DNA of 64,000 nucleotides from NCBI GenBank assembly GCA_963708245.1, contig OY970201.1:3410001-3474000 (forward strand), in the 5' to 3' direction. The notes under the pieces were generated by a model, which saw nothing but the letters and a program-made list of their open reading frames with translations, was not told the DNA's origin and made no database searches. The first letter of the stretch is position 1; every line of letters begins with the position of its first letter. The stretch is from CAVYXK01 sp963708245 (GTDB lineage Bacteria; Pseudomonadota; Alphaproteobacteria; Acetobacterales; Acetobacteraceae). The position numbers and the translations under genes are program-made. Shown piece by piece: positions 53,458 to 61,308 of the stretch.

Positions 53458-54570
53458 TCAGCTATGCCCGATTAGGTCGAACCCTTTCGGAGTGACATGA
53501 TAGAGGAAGACAGGACCGCTCTTGAGATCACCTTTGTCATCGAACTCGATCGGGCCCAGTATTGTGTTCAATTTCACCGAGTGGAGCGCCTGGATTACGC
53601 TCGCGCGGTCTAGCTTGTTCGCTTTATTGATCGCCTCTACCGCAACTTGCGCCATTATCCAGCCATAGGCTGAATAGGCAACAGGATCCTCGTTGAAGCG
53701 CGCCTTGTAGGCTTTGCTGAATTCGACTAGCGCCGGTGAGGAATCGTAGGGTGGCACCTGGAATGTCACGTAGACGTTCGCCGCCGCCTCGTCGCCCGCC
53801 TGTTTGACGAGGTCCGGCGTATAACCGCCATCGGGCACGAACAGTTTGGTGTTCAATCCTTGCTCGTGCATCTGTTTTGCGAACAGGGAGAGCTGCGGCA
53901 TCACCGCCCCGAGATACACTACGTCCGGGTTCTGTGCCTTGATTTGCGTAATCAACGCTGTGAAGTCGACATCGCTGGGATTGACCGAAGACACCGAAGT
54001 AACGGTTCCTCCGGCCTGCCTGAAGTCCTTAGCGAAGATTTCGGAGACGCCCTGGCCGAAGGCCTGCTTGTCGTTCACCACGGCGGCCTTGCTGGCGTGC
54101 AGCGTTTCACGGGCGTATTTCGCCGGCAGCGCGCCCTGCACATAGTCGTTGGCTATCGGGCGGACGATATTCTTGTATCCTTGCTGCGTCAGGGTAGGGT
54201 TGGAGCCTGCTACGATATCCGGCATGTTGCAGTCGCTATACACTGGTAGGGTCGCCAGCGAGACGCCGCTGTTCATGTGACCGAGTATGGCGATAACATT
54301 GCTGTCTTCGCAGAAGCGCTGTGCCACCAACGTGCCCTCGCGCGGGTCTGCCTTATCGTCCAGAGGACTAAAGGTGAAGGTGTGCCCCTTCACACCGCCC
54401 TTCTTGTTCACCTCATCGAGGTAAAGTCGCATGCCGTTCTGCCAAGTGACGCCGAAGAACGCTTGCGGTCCGGAAATTGGGCCGGCGGAGGCGATGGTTA
54501 CCTGATCTGCCAACGCACCGCCCGCGAACAGTGTACTCCCGAATGCGAGTGCCAGTGCCAGTTTCCTCAT
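53458..54570 (-). CDS. Liv-type periplasmic substrate-binding protein
   Basis: First gene of the leftward operon. The signal peptide MRKLALALAFGSTLFAGGAL is cleaved after ALA. The mature protein matches Peripla_BP_6 (LivJ/LivK-like): IASAGPISGPQAFFGVTWQN, AILGHMNSGVSLATLPVYSD and VNPSDVDFTALITQIKAQNP. Ligands of this family include branched-chain amino acids, amides, urea and aromatic or hydroxy acids. The downstream oxidoreductase/aldolase/SDR genes favour a hydroxy- or keto-acid over a simple amino acid, but this is inference. Confidence 0.92.
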   Translation of the reverse strand: MRKLALALAFGSTLFAGGALADQVTIASAGPISGPQAFFGVTWQNGMRLYLDEVNKKGGVKGHTFTFSPLDDKADPREGTLVAQRFCEDSNVIAILGHMNSGVSLATLPVYSDCNMPDIVAGSNPTLTQQGYKNIVRPIANDYVQGALPAKYARETLHASKAAVVNDKQAFGQGVSEIFAKDFRQAGGTVTSVSSVNPSDVDFTALITQIKAQNPDVVYLGAVMPQLSLFAKQMHEQGLNTKLFVPDGGYTPDLVKQAGDEAAANVYVTFQVPPYDSSPALVEFSKAYKARFNEDPVAYSAYGWIMAQVAVEAINKANKLDRASVIQALHSVKLNTILGPIEFDDKGDLKSGPVFLYHVTPKGFDLIGHS

Positions 54571-54909
54571 CTGTCGTCCTCCCCTGTGAGGCGGCCCGGC
54601 GCAAGCCTGCCGGGAGCGTCCGATGGACCGCCAAGGCGTGAACAGGCTCGGGAACGACCCTATTCGGAAGCGAGGCGTATGGCAAAACCGAACCAGTGTA
54701 AGCCCCGTGTTCGCGGTGGCTACGCAGACGGCCTGACTTTGGCAGATTTATCAGCGCCTTGCGGGAAACGGCTTCCGGGCGTGTGTCTATGCCGCGGCGG
54801 CTGCCTGTCGCGGACCGTTCTTTTCTTCTCCGACCAGCGTCACCGCCCACCCGGTCACAAGCCGGTCCCGCCGGGCGCTTTCGCCGCCCCATCCTCCAGC
54901 AGTGCCACG
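54571..54909. other. Region upstream of the Liv operon
   Basis: About 340 bp with no convincing gene; the operon promoter is expected here. No clear binding site could be identified by eye. Confidence 0.4.
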
Positions 54910-55497
54910 CTACCGGTTTCCGTAATCAACCCCGTCCCGCGGCGGAACGTCAGATAGGCCCACAACCAATTCAGCAATCACCGTCACCCGATTCCGGCCG
55001 CCGACCAGGAATGCGATGTGCGCGGCGCCCCAGAGCCACCAGGCGAGCGCGCCTCGTAGACGGATGAAACCAAAATCGGCGACGGCTGCCTGGCGACCGA
55101 TGGTTGCCAGGCTGCCGAGATGCCGGTAGCGGAACGGCTCGGGTGCAGGCGTGCCCGCCAAGCGTGCTCGTAACACTCGGGCGACGTAGGCACCGCCTTG
55201 TTTTGCCGCGGGGGCCAACCCCGGCACCGGCTCTCCCTGCCAACCCTGACTGGACGCCGTGTCGCCAATCGCGAACACGCCGTCGCATCCCGGCACCGAC
55301 AGATCCGATCCGACCGGCACGCGGCCCGAGCGGTCCGCTGACAGCTCCAGCCACCTCGCCGCTGGGGAGGCCATGACGCCCGCGGCCCAGAAGACCGTTC
55401 GCGCCGGTAAGGTTTCTCCGGAAACCACTACTTGGTCGGCGGCGACGACCTCTACCCTCCTTCCGGTCTGCACCATCGCCCTGGTGCCCTCCAGCAT
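54910..55497 (-). pseudogene. Type II NADH dehydrogenase (NDH-2), N-terminally truncated and altered at the end
   Basis: Visible: AMVQTGRRVEVVAADQVVVS, TVFWAAGVMASPAARWLELS, GVFAIGDTASSQGWQGEPVP (the FAD-binding GD motif), APAAKQGGAYVARVLRARL, RYRHLGSLATIGRQAAVADF and ALAWWLWGAAHIAFLVGGRN. These are the second half of NDH-2-type flavoproteins. The FAD N-terminal and NADH-binding domains are absent. The last residues (VVGLSDVPPRDGVDYGNR) differ from the usual amphipathic end. Confidence 0.7.
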
Positions 55498-55916
55498 CAG
55501 GAAGCCTGCCGAGCAGCTCCGATGGTTGCTTTTGAACGGGTGGGAGCTGCTGCCGAAGGAGAAAGGCGGTGCCACCATCGATGGCAAGACCTATCGCCAG
55601 CTTCCGCAAGTGTACTATGATATTCAGGCCGACCGCGGACGGAAGCTGCTGTGAAAACCGCGCCGGCGGCTAACTTGCGCATGGAGAACGGACGATGGAC
55701 GAAGCCGCGGCTGGTGAGCTGAACATACGTTGCCAGGATCAATCAGCTCAACACCGATGCCAACTCTGAAACGGCGGAAGTTCGAGCTGGCCGCCGATAC
55801 CCAGAACTTGCGATGGCACGAACGGCGCCGAGCATGGACCCGCCATCGAGTGCTACGCCGCGGCGAGGGCGAGATCAGCGACACCGAGCGAGAGGAATTG
55901 GGGGATATCGGGTAAA
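55498..55916. other. Remnant region with one coding-like 3' end
   Basis: On the + strand, codons before the stop at 55652-55654 read LRWLLLNGWELLPKEKGGAT and YRQLPQVYYDIQADRGRKLL. This appears to be the real 3' end of a lost gene, with no start or domain assignable. The remainder to 55916 is featureless. Confidence 0.4.
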
Positions 55917-56393
55917 ATGTTCCGATCGCAGTCAATGTGGCTGAAGTTTTCCGCGATGGGCATTGCTCTGCTGTTAAGCATGGCCAGCCGCTCCGCCTTC
56001 TCCGAAACCCTCGGCGGGACTTGGATGTTCGCCAATCGAGTAGCAGTGCAGGTGTTCGAATGCAGTGGTCAGCTCTGTGGAAGGATCGTTTGGCTTCTGA
56101 GGCCGCTCACTCCGGCTGGCCGGCCCGATCTCGACACCCTCAATCCCGATCCCTCACTACGGCAGCGGCACCTCTGTGGTCTCACGATCATTTGGGGTCT
56201 GCAACAGAGTGCTCCGGGCCATTGGATAGGCGGCTTGCTTTATGACCCGAAAGATGGTGTGACGTATGATGTCGATGCTGAGCTGACTACCCCCACCACG
56301 ATATCCGCGCGCGTTTGTCGCGGCGTCCAGCTTTTTGGCCGCACTGAAATACTGACCCGCGATCCGCAGCTCGGCTTCGATGGACAGTGCTGA
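55917..56393 (+). CDS. Secreted DUF2147-like protein
   Basis: ATG at 55917 with a signal peptide (MWLKFSAMGIALLLSMASRS, cleavage near AFS). The mature part has the DUF2147 order: a G-TW-like start (LGGTWMFANRVAVQVFEC), CGRIVWLLRPLTPAGRPDLD, PGHWIGGLLYDPKDGVTYDV, and GVQLFGRTEILTRD at the end. DUF2147 proteins are small periplasmic beta-barrel-like proteins of unknown role. The C-terminal residues after RTEILTRD are atypical. Confidence 0.75.
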   Translation: MFRSQSMWLKFSAMGIALLLSMASRSAFSETLGGTWMFANRVAVQVFECSGQLCGRIVWLLRPLTPAGRPDLDTLNPDPSLRQRHLCGLTIIWGLQQSAPGHWIGGLLYDPKDGVTYDVDAELTTPTTISARVCRGVQLFGRTEILTRDPQLGFDGQC

Positions 56394-56888
56394 AGGTATC
56401 CGGGCGCGCATTGCTGGACGAACTGACCTACCCCGACTGCTTGCGACGACGCGCCCAAACGGGCGAGAGCGCATCAAGATCGCTTCTGCATTGCCGGATG
56501 GGGGCGGCTAAGGCAGCGCTACCGCAGTATCGGCACGGGGCCTACAGCGGCTGCCACCCTGTTAGGGCTGGGCGTCGAGCGCTGTACCACCGCCCCCTCA
56601 GCCCGAAGCGGCCGCATGTCCGGTTGGTCGGTAAATTATTATGGCCCTTTGGAAACTTTGTGCCTAGCCGACAAGCGCGGGGGCGCAACCTCGCGTTTTC
56701 GGAGGGTCGTGGAAGGGGACCAGAAATTCTCATATCAAACATGATGACCTTGCATGCCTGCGTTCGGTGACATCTCTGTCGCGTCGCCGCACGACGACAT
56801 ACCCTCATGCATCCGGTTCATGTTGAAGCCGAATAGTCCGTTTCCCATCATGGTGAGCCGCCAGGGGTTGGCACGAGGAGAACCAAAC
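56394..56888. other. Region without a recognisable gene
   Basis: Roughly 500 bp. Frames on both strands are shadow-like. A GAGGAG ribosome-binding site for the next small gene lies at the right end. Confidence 0.4.
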
Positions 56889-57059
56889 ATGAGCACCGTT
56901 GTGGAGCGTATGACCGCCATCACTGAGGTGGTAAGCTGTGCCCATCGGCTAGTTGTCGTGGGCACGGCGCCTGATGGCTCGATCATGATCGGGCCGCACG
57001 GATGGTATGATTTGAGACGCGCCATCGCGCGACTCGCTAAGACCGATACACTTGTCTGA
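56889..57059 (+). CDS. Small hypothetical protein (56 aa)
   Basis: ATG at 56889 preceded by GAGGAG at good spacing. The sequence MSTVVERMTAITEVVSCAHR, LVVVGTAPDGSIMIGPHGWY, DLRRAIARLAKTDTLV looks like a complete alpha/beta miniprotein. It ends nine bases before the 3' end of the convergent tRNA-Thr gene. No family is recognised. Confidence 0.5.
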   Translation: MSTVVERMTAITEVVSCAHRLVVVGTAPDGSIMIGPHGWYDLRRAIARLAKTDTLV

Positions 57060-57067
57060 CCGCACCC

Positions 57068-57143
57068 TGGAGCCGAGAGAGGGCGTCGAACCCCCAACCT
57101 GCCGATTACGAAACGGCCGCTCTGCCGATTGAGCTATCCCGGC
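57068..57143 (-). tRNA. tRNA-Thr(CGT)
   Basis: 76-nt cloverleaf on the minus strand. The acceptor GCCGGGA pairs with TCTCGGC (one G-T pair), followed by discriminator T and encoded CCA. D-arm sequence TAGCTCAATCGGCAGAGC; anticodon loop TTCGTAA (anticodon CGT) on a stem of four pairs plus one mismatch; T-loop TTCGACG. Intact; the next feature leftward is convergent and separate. Confidence 0.88.
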
Positions 57144-57259
57144 CTAGCACCCTTGCACAGAGGTTCCGACCCATAAGCGGCGGTGGCCGGGCAGCCCACC
57201 CCGAACCGCCGGAGTCGGTAGAGTCGAGGTGTGGCGCGGTGGCTGTAGGTCGAACATAT
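57144..57259. other. Spacer between tRNA-Thr and the group II intron 3' end
   Basis: Contains a GC-rich inverted sequence (GGCGGTTCGGGGTGGGC near 57190-57210) that could be a terminator-like hairpin; class C-type introns often insert after such structures. Confidence 0.4.
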
Positions 57260-59202
57260 CTGTTGCCGCCCCTTTCGTTTGGCGGTGCCTCACTGGTCCG
57301 GCCGTGGCTCCGTCTCCACACCCCGCTCATCGAACCGGACATGCAGATCTCCCGCATCCGGCTCTCGGACAAGACATCACGCCTTCACCCACGCCACGTC
57401 GTGCCCAAGCCGGCTCAGGCGCACGAGCCCGAAGTGCCCGTAGAGGTGCGAGGGTGGATAGCTCCCGCCCCTGCGTCGCCTGACCTTGTGCTTGGAACGC
57501 AACCACCGGCGCAACCGCACCGCCGTGTAGCTGTCGAGCGCCCGATACGCCTTGTTGACAGTGCCAACGCTGAAGTAGTTGGCCCATCCGCGTAACGCGC
57601 GGTTCAACTGCTCCACCAGCTCTGTGGTCTTCTGCCAAGTACCCGATCGGTCAGTCAGCGCGTGGACTTTGTCGACCATGCGCTTGATGCTCTTCTTTGA
57701 TGGCCGCTGACCCAAGCGGGCCTTGCCGGTTCTCGCCGAATACATCCGTCCGAACGTGTATCCCAGGAAGTCGAACTCCCCTTCCGGCACCTTGCAGATA
57801 CGTGTCTTCTCCTCGTTCACCGTGAGCTTCAGCTTGCCCATGATCTCGCGCAGTCGTCGCAACGCCTCGTCGGCGTTGCCCTTCCGGCACAGGATCACGA
57901 GGTCGTCGGCGTAAGTCACGATGCGCGTGCCGAGGCGTCGCTCCAGCCCGAGCTTCTTCCAGCCCAGCACAAACCGGCGCATGTAGAGATTCGCCAGCAG
58001 TGGTGAGATGGGTGAGCCTTGCGGGATGCCGCACCGCTTGTCCCGAGCCTCCGTCGTGCGTGTCCTCCGCCCTCGTTTGTCGGTTTCTTCCACGGGGCAG
58101 TCCAGCCACATCCTGATCAGATGCAGCACACGCCGATCAACGATCCGGCGAGCCACCGACTTCAAGAGGTCGGCATGGGGAATGCTCCCGAAGTAGTCCG
58201 CGAGGTCGGCGTCAACCACTTCCGGGTGGCCACGGAACAGCAGTTCCTCCACCTCGATCACCGCCTGTTGGGCGTTGCGCCCGGGACGGTAAGCGTATTG
58301 CTCCGGTGGAAGGTCGGCTTCAAAGATCGGTTCCAGCACCAGCATCGCTGCTGTCATGCAGACCCGATCCCGCACGGTCGAGATGCCCAGCGGCCTGAGT
58401 TTGCCGTTGGCTTTCGCAATAAACACGCGTCTGATCGGTTCCGGTCGGTAGGTCTCCTGCCTGAGTGCAAGCGCCAGTTCGCCGAGCCACCGCTGCGTCC
58501 CATACGCCTCGATGTCCGCGAAGTCCTGACCGTCCACGCCTGGTGCACCCTTGTTGGAGCGGCACAGGGCATAGGCATGAGCCAAGATGTCTTCACGGCT
58601 GATCTTGTCGTACAGGGCATAGAAGCGATAGCCAGCTTCTGCCTTCGCTTTCGCGTGCAACGCCATCTGCAGTTTCTGAACACTGTTCGGAGTTGATAGG
58701 TTGCCCAATCTCCAGGTCCCTCACTACGTCCTGCGTCTGTCTTGAACTGAGGTCCCTTCCCTCCACCGGCGTTACCCGGCTTCCGCGGTACTACGAACCT
58801 CTCCGCCACCCCACGGCGCCCGGCCTGTCCCTCGCGGGCGTCCGGTTGATCATCCCTGACCGCGCCCTGGGGCTTCCCGTGTTGCGTGCGCTTTCCTTGT
58901 GTACATGCTGCCGCCACTACCCCGGTGCAGCGGCTGGGCGTACTCTTCGCTCATCCCACCCAGCCGTGTCAGCCTTCCCCGAAAGGGTCGTCGGGTCGGC
59001 CTGCGCATCGTCCTTTTCGAGGCTTGCTCGGCGTTCACTCGCGTTGCGGCCTGCACACTCGCGCGGCCACCAATTCGTGACCCGCTAGACCGAAGGCTTC
59101 AGCCATTTCGTCACCTCCATGACTGCTCCGGTTGCTTCCGGCTGGAGCGTTGCCGGGTGGGACTTGCACCCACTGGAAAGCGCCGCCTTTCACGGCGCAC
59201 AC
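57260..59202 (-). mobile_element. Group II intron (RNA plus maturase), approximate limits
   Basis: At the 5' side (about 59200, minus strand) GTGCGCCGTG and then AGTGGGTGCAAGTCCCAC is a typical bacterial group II intron start in domain I. At the 3' side, domain V is visible on the minus strand at about 57333-57370: GAGCCGGATGCGGGAGATCT followed by GCATGTCCGGTTC, the conserved 34-nt hairpin. The open frame between encodes the intron-encoded protein. Exact 3' boundary uncertain by about 30 bp. It is a self-splicing retroelement that moves by retrohoming. Confidence 0.85.
57377..58708 (-). CDS. Group II intron reverse transcriptase/maturase (LtrA-type)
   Basis: 443 aa. Reverse transcriptase motifs in order: RPLGISTVRDRVCMTAAMLV (RT2a/3 region), DADLADYFGSIPH (RT3), GIPQGSPISPLLANLYM (RT4) and TRIVTYADDLVILCRKGNAD with YADD at 266-269 (RT5, catalytic). 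A maturase X domain follows (WANYFSVGTVNKAYRALDSY). No HNH endonuclease domain is seen at the C-terminus, consistent with a class C/D-like or endonuclease-less intron. Full length and intact. Confidence 0.95.
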   Translation of the reverse strand: MGNLSTPNSVQKLQMALHAKAKAEAGYRFYALYDKISREDILAHAYALCRSNKGAPGVDGQDFADIEAYGTQRWLGELALALRQETYRPEPIRRVFIAKANGKLRPLGISTVRDRVCMTAAMLVLEPIFEADLPPEQYAYRPGRNAQQAVIEVEELLFRGHPEVVDADLADYFGSIPHADLLKSVARRIVDRRVLHLIRMWLDCPVEETDKRGRRTRTTEARDKRCGIPQGSPISPLLANLYMRRFVLGWKKLGLERRLGTRIVTYADDLVILCRKGNADEALRRLREIMGKLKLTVNEEKTRICKVPEGEFDFLGYTFGRMYSARTGKARLGQRPSKKSIKRMVDKVHALTDRSGTWQKTTELVEQLNRALRGWANYFSVGTVNKAYRALDSYTAVRLRRWLRSKHKVRRRRGGSYPPSHLYGHFGLVRLSRLGHDVAWVKA

Positions 59203-59336
59203 CCAGAGCGGACTCCGTCGAATTTTCGAGACGCTCGGCTAGCCTGGGCTGATCGGCTGAAGAAACCATCTATGATAGCCTTGTAATGAGCCTATCTGCA
59301 ACCTAGTTGCTTCGGCCTGAGTTCCCAAGGTGCGCT

Positions 59337-59471
59337 ATGAATACCCCCCTCGACACACCCCCTTACCTGATCTCGCTTCTGGCCATGGTGCTGTTCGGCC
59401 TCAGTTCCATGTTGGACAGCGGCGAGCACGACAACATCACGTTTGACGACGTGAAGCGCCACGCCCGATGA
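59337..59471 (+). CDS. 44-aa membrane microprotein coupled to the downstream protease
   Basis: ATG at 59337 with AAGG nine bases upstream. The product starts MNTPLDTPPYLISLLAMVLF, with a helix up to GLSSM and an acidic/basic tail (GEHDNITFDDVKRHAR). Its TGA (59469-59471) overlaps the ATG of the protease at 59468 (ATGA), a coupling arrangement that argues against chance. A single-pass membrane peptide of unknown function; it could be a cofactor, inhibitor or anchor for the protease. Confidence 0.55.
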   Translation: MNTPLDTPPYLISLLAMVLFGLSSMLDSGEHDNITFDDVKRHAR

Positions 59472-60466
59472 TTTTACCAGACGGACTTTTTTGGGACGAA
59501 GCTCAACTAGAGAATGGGGATCCTCTCAACAAATTCTTGCTGAGCCTGCTTGTTGTCGGCGATGACCTAGTCCCACAGTTAATAGGAACGGCGTTCATCG
59601 TTCAGTCGAGTGGCAGTCGTGCCATCGCGATTTCTGCCGCTCATTGCTTCGAGGAGATGAGGAAAATTCTCCACCCTGACCTCCCGTATCATTCCTCGAC
59701 GTTGCCAGAATTTCGGCCTATCCCGAAGGAAATCGACCTCAAGCGGGTGAAGGCTCTCTATGTGTTCGGTGAACGGTCTGGCTTTTGCGCAATTGAATTA
59801 GCGGTCTGGGATAGCAGCAAAGATTTAGCTGTTCTCACAGTGATTGCGCCACAAGAAGCCCCTGACCTGTTCGAGGCGTTTTTGTGGCTGGATGACGGGG
59901 TTCCTGCGGTGGGTGATGAAGTGACTATGATCGGCTTTGGTGAAATGAAGACCATACCGGATGGTTGCCGACAGGATCACGGGATAATTCAGCGGCGATT
60001 GATTCTGCGAATTGGGCGCGTGGAGGAGGTGTATCTGCAAGGCTACTATATGCTCAAAGCTCCGTGCGTTCAGACCAGTATAGCTGTGTTTCCCGGAATG
60101 AGCGGCGGTGTGGTTGCGCTTGGCTGGCCGCGTCGTGATGCTCGTATCCAGCCCTTCGCCTTTATCAGCCATTCGATGGCGACGGACGACCCACAAGCGG
60201 CATATGACCGCTCGAAATCGGGGCAGTCGTTTGCCGCTATTTTGAGTATGGAACGGACCGTGCTTGGCAGCGAAAAGCAGAGGGTAGGGTTGGCGATCAG
60301 TGATGCCGGCGTTGGCCGAACTGCTGAGACCGTCGAGAGCGGGTTAACGGCGAGTGGTTTGTCGTTTCAGCCAGCCGATGCCGCCCAATCCGGCAAGCGC
60401 GCTGCCGAGCAACGGGAAGGTGGCGGGAAGCGGCACGGCGGAAAAGCCGCATCCGATGACGCATGA
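59468..60466 (+). CDS. Trypsin-like serine protease with divergent C-terminus
   Basis: Chymotrypsin-fold domain with catalytic His59 in AIAISAAHCFEEM, Asp119 in DSSKDLAVLTV and Ser212 in SIAVFPGMSGGVVALG. The MSGG around Ser replaces the usual GDSGG, which occurs in bacterial trypsin-like domains of unusual systems. There is no signal peptide, so a cytosolic location is expected. The last ~45 residues (AADQSGKR-like basic tail) are antisense to a PEP-CTERM tail and look like a readthrough after truncation; the native end may be near residue 290. Possibly a defence or proteolytic effector, but this is only inference. Confidence 0.65.
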   Translation: MILPDGLFWDEAQLENGDPLNKFLLSLLVVGDDLVPQLIGTAFIVQSSGSRAIAISAAHCFEEMRKILHPDLPYHSSTLPEFRPIPKEIDLKRVKALYVFGERSGFCAIELAVWDSSKDLAVLTVIAPQEAPDLFEAFLWLDDGVPAVGDEVTMIGFGEMKTIPDGCRQDHGIIQRRLILRIGRVEEVYLQGYYMLKAPCVQTSIAVFPGMSGGVVALGWPRRDARIQPFAFISHSMATDDPQAAYDRSKSGQSFAAILSMERTVLGSEKQRVGLAISDAGVGRTAETVESGLTASGLSFQPADAAQSGKRAAEQREGGGKRHGGKAASDDA

Positions 60467-60490
60467 AACGGTTCCGCTGACTCCTTGCGG
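60344..60490 (-). pseudogene. C-terminal tail of a PEP-CTERM (VPLPA-type) surface protein
   Basis: Reading leftwards: SCVIGCGFSAVPLPATFPLL, then GSALAGLGGIGWLKRQTTRR and a stop at 60344. It has the VPLPA motif, a membrane helix and a basic end, as in VPLPA-CTERM sorting signals that are processed by exosortase. Only the tail survives. It lies antisense to the 3' end of the protease gene. Confidence 0.6.
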
Positions 60491-60792
60491 CACGGGCAGA
60501 CGCGGCGGCGATGAACAGGCGCAGATGCCTGCTTTCCATCTGTGGACGCCCCCTTCGTGGCAAGAGAAAACTTCGGGATTGTGGTGGCGCGTAGTCGGAT
60601 GCTGCCATCTGTCCGGCCTGTGATGCAGCGATGGTTTGCTGCTGGCCTGTATGGGATTCGCGGGTCGGGTCCAAATCACCCGAAGCGTGCTCGAAGCACT
60701 GTGGAAAGCCCTGGTTTTCCCGACCCCGTCTCGCCGACTGTTGCGCCATACTCTCCCTCCGCTCGCCCTACGCCCTCGCGGTCGCGACCAGC
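60491..60792. other. Downstream flank of the IS110 remnant
   Basis: No gene. This stretch follows the IS110 transposase remnant in its reading direction, where the non-coding end of an IS110-type element, including any bridge RNA, would be expected. Structure not verified. Confidence 0.4.
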
Positions 60793-61308
60793 TTACGCCG
60801 CCACGGCCGGAGCCTTGTAAACGCCACCTTTGACCAAGAGAGCCCAGACCACGCGGGCCATCTTGTTGGCCAGCGCCACAGTGACCAACATCTTCGGCTT
60901 GCGTGGCAACATCTGTGCCAGCCATGACCCGGCTGGTGCGCCACGGAGACAGGCCTGTCGGATCACTGCGCTGGCCCCGAGGATGAGCAGGCGACGGATG
61001 GTTCGCTCTCCGCGCTTCGACACCGCGCCGAGCTTCTGCTTGCCACCGGTTGATTTCTGCAGCGGTGTCAGCCCGAGCCAGGCCGCGAAGTCGCGCCCGG
61101 CGCGGAAGCCGTTCGCGGCCGGCACCAGCGCGGTGATCGCCGTGGCGGTGATTGGCCCGACGCCCGGGATTGTCATCAGCCGTCGCGCGACCGCGTCTTT
61201 CTTCGAGCGCCGATTAATTTCGCCGTCCAGCTCCTTGATCTGCAACTCTAGCGCAGTGAAGGTGCCGATCAGTACGTCGCCATTGTGGCCAACAAGCCCA
61301 CGACGCAC
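60793..61308 (-). mobile_element. IS110-family transposase C-terminal remnant
   Basis: ALELQIKELDGEINRRSKKD, LMTIPGVGPITATAITALVP, AANGFRAGRDFAAWLGLTPL, KQKLGAVSKRGERTIRRLLI and PRKPKMLVTVALANKMARVV are the Transposase_20 half of IS110-type DEDD transposases. The N-terminal DEDD RuvC-like domain is missing. Its first residues overlap the end of the Nramp-like gene, so the element either inserted there or was truncated by it. Confidence 0.75.

Noticed and set aside
57068..57143. tRNA-Thr as the island's attachment site
   Set aside because: The tRNA is intact, no partial duplicate of it is seen in the window, and the integrase lies next to a tRNA-Ala fragment instead.
58693..59088. 131-aa plus-strand open frame beside the reverse transcriptase
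   Set aside because: It is antisense to the structured intron RNA region; such frames are common artefacts in annotated group II introns.
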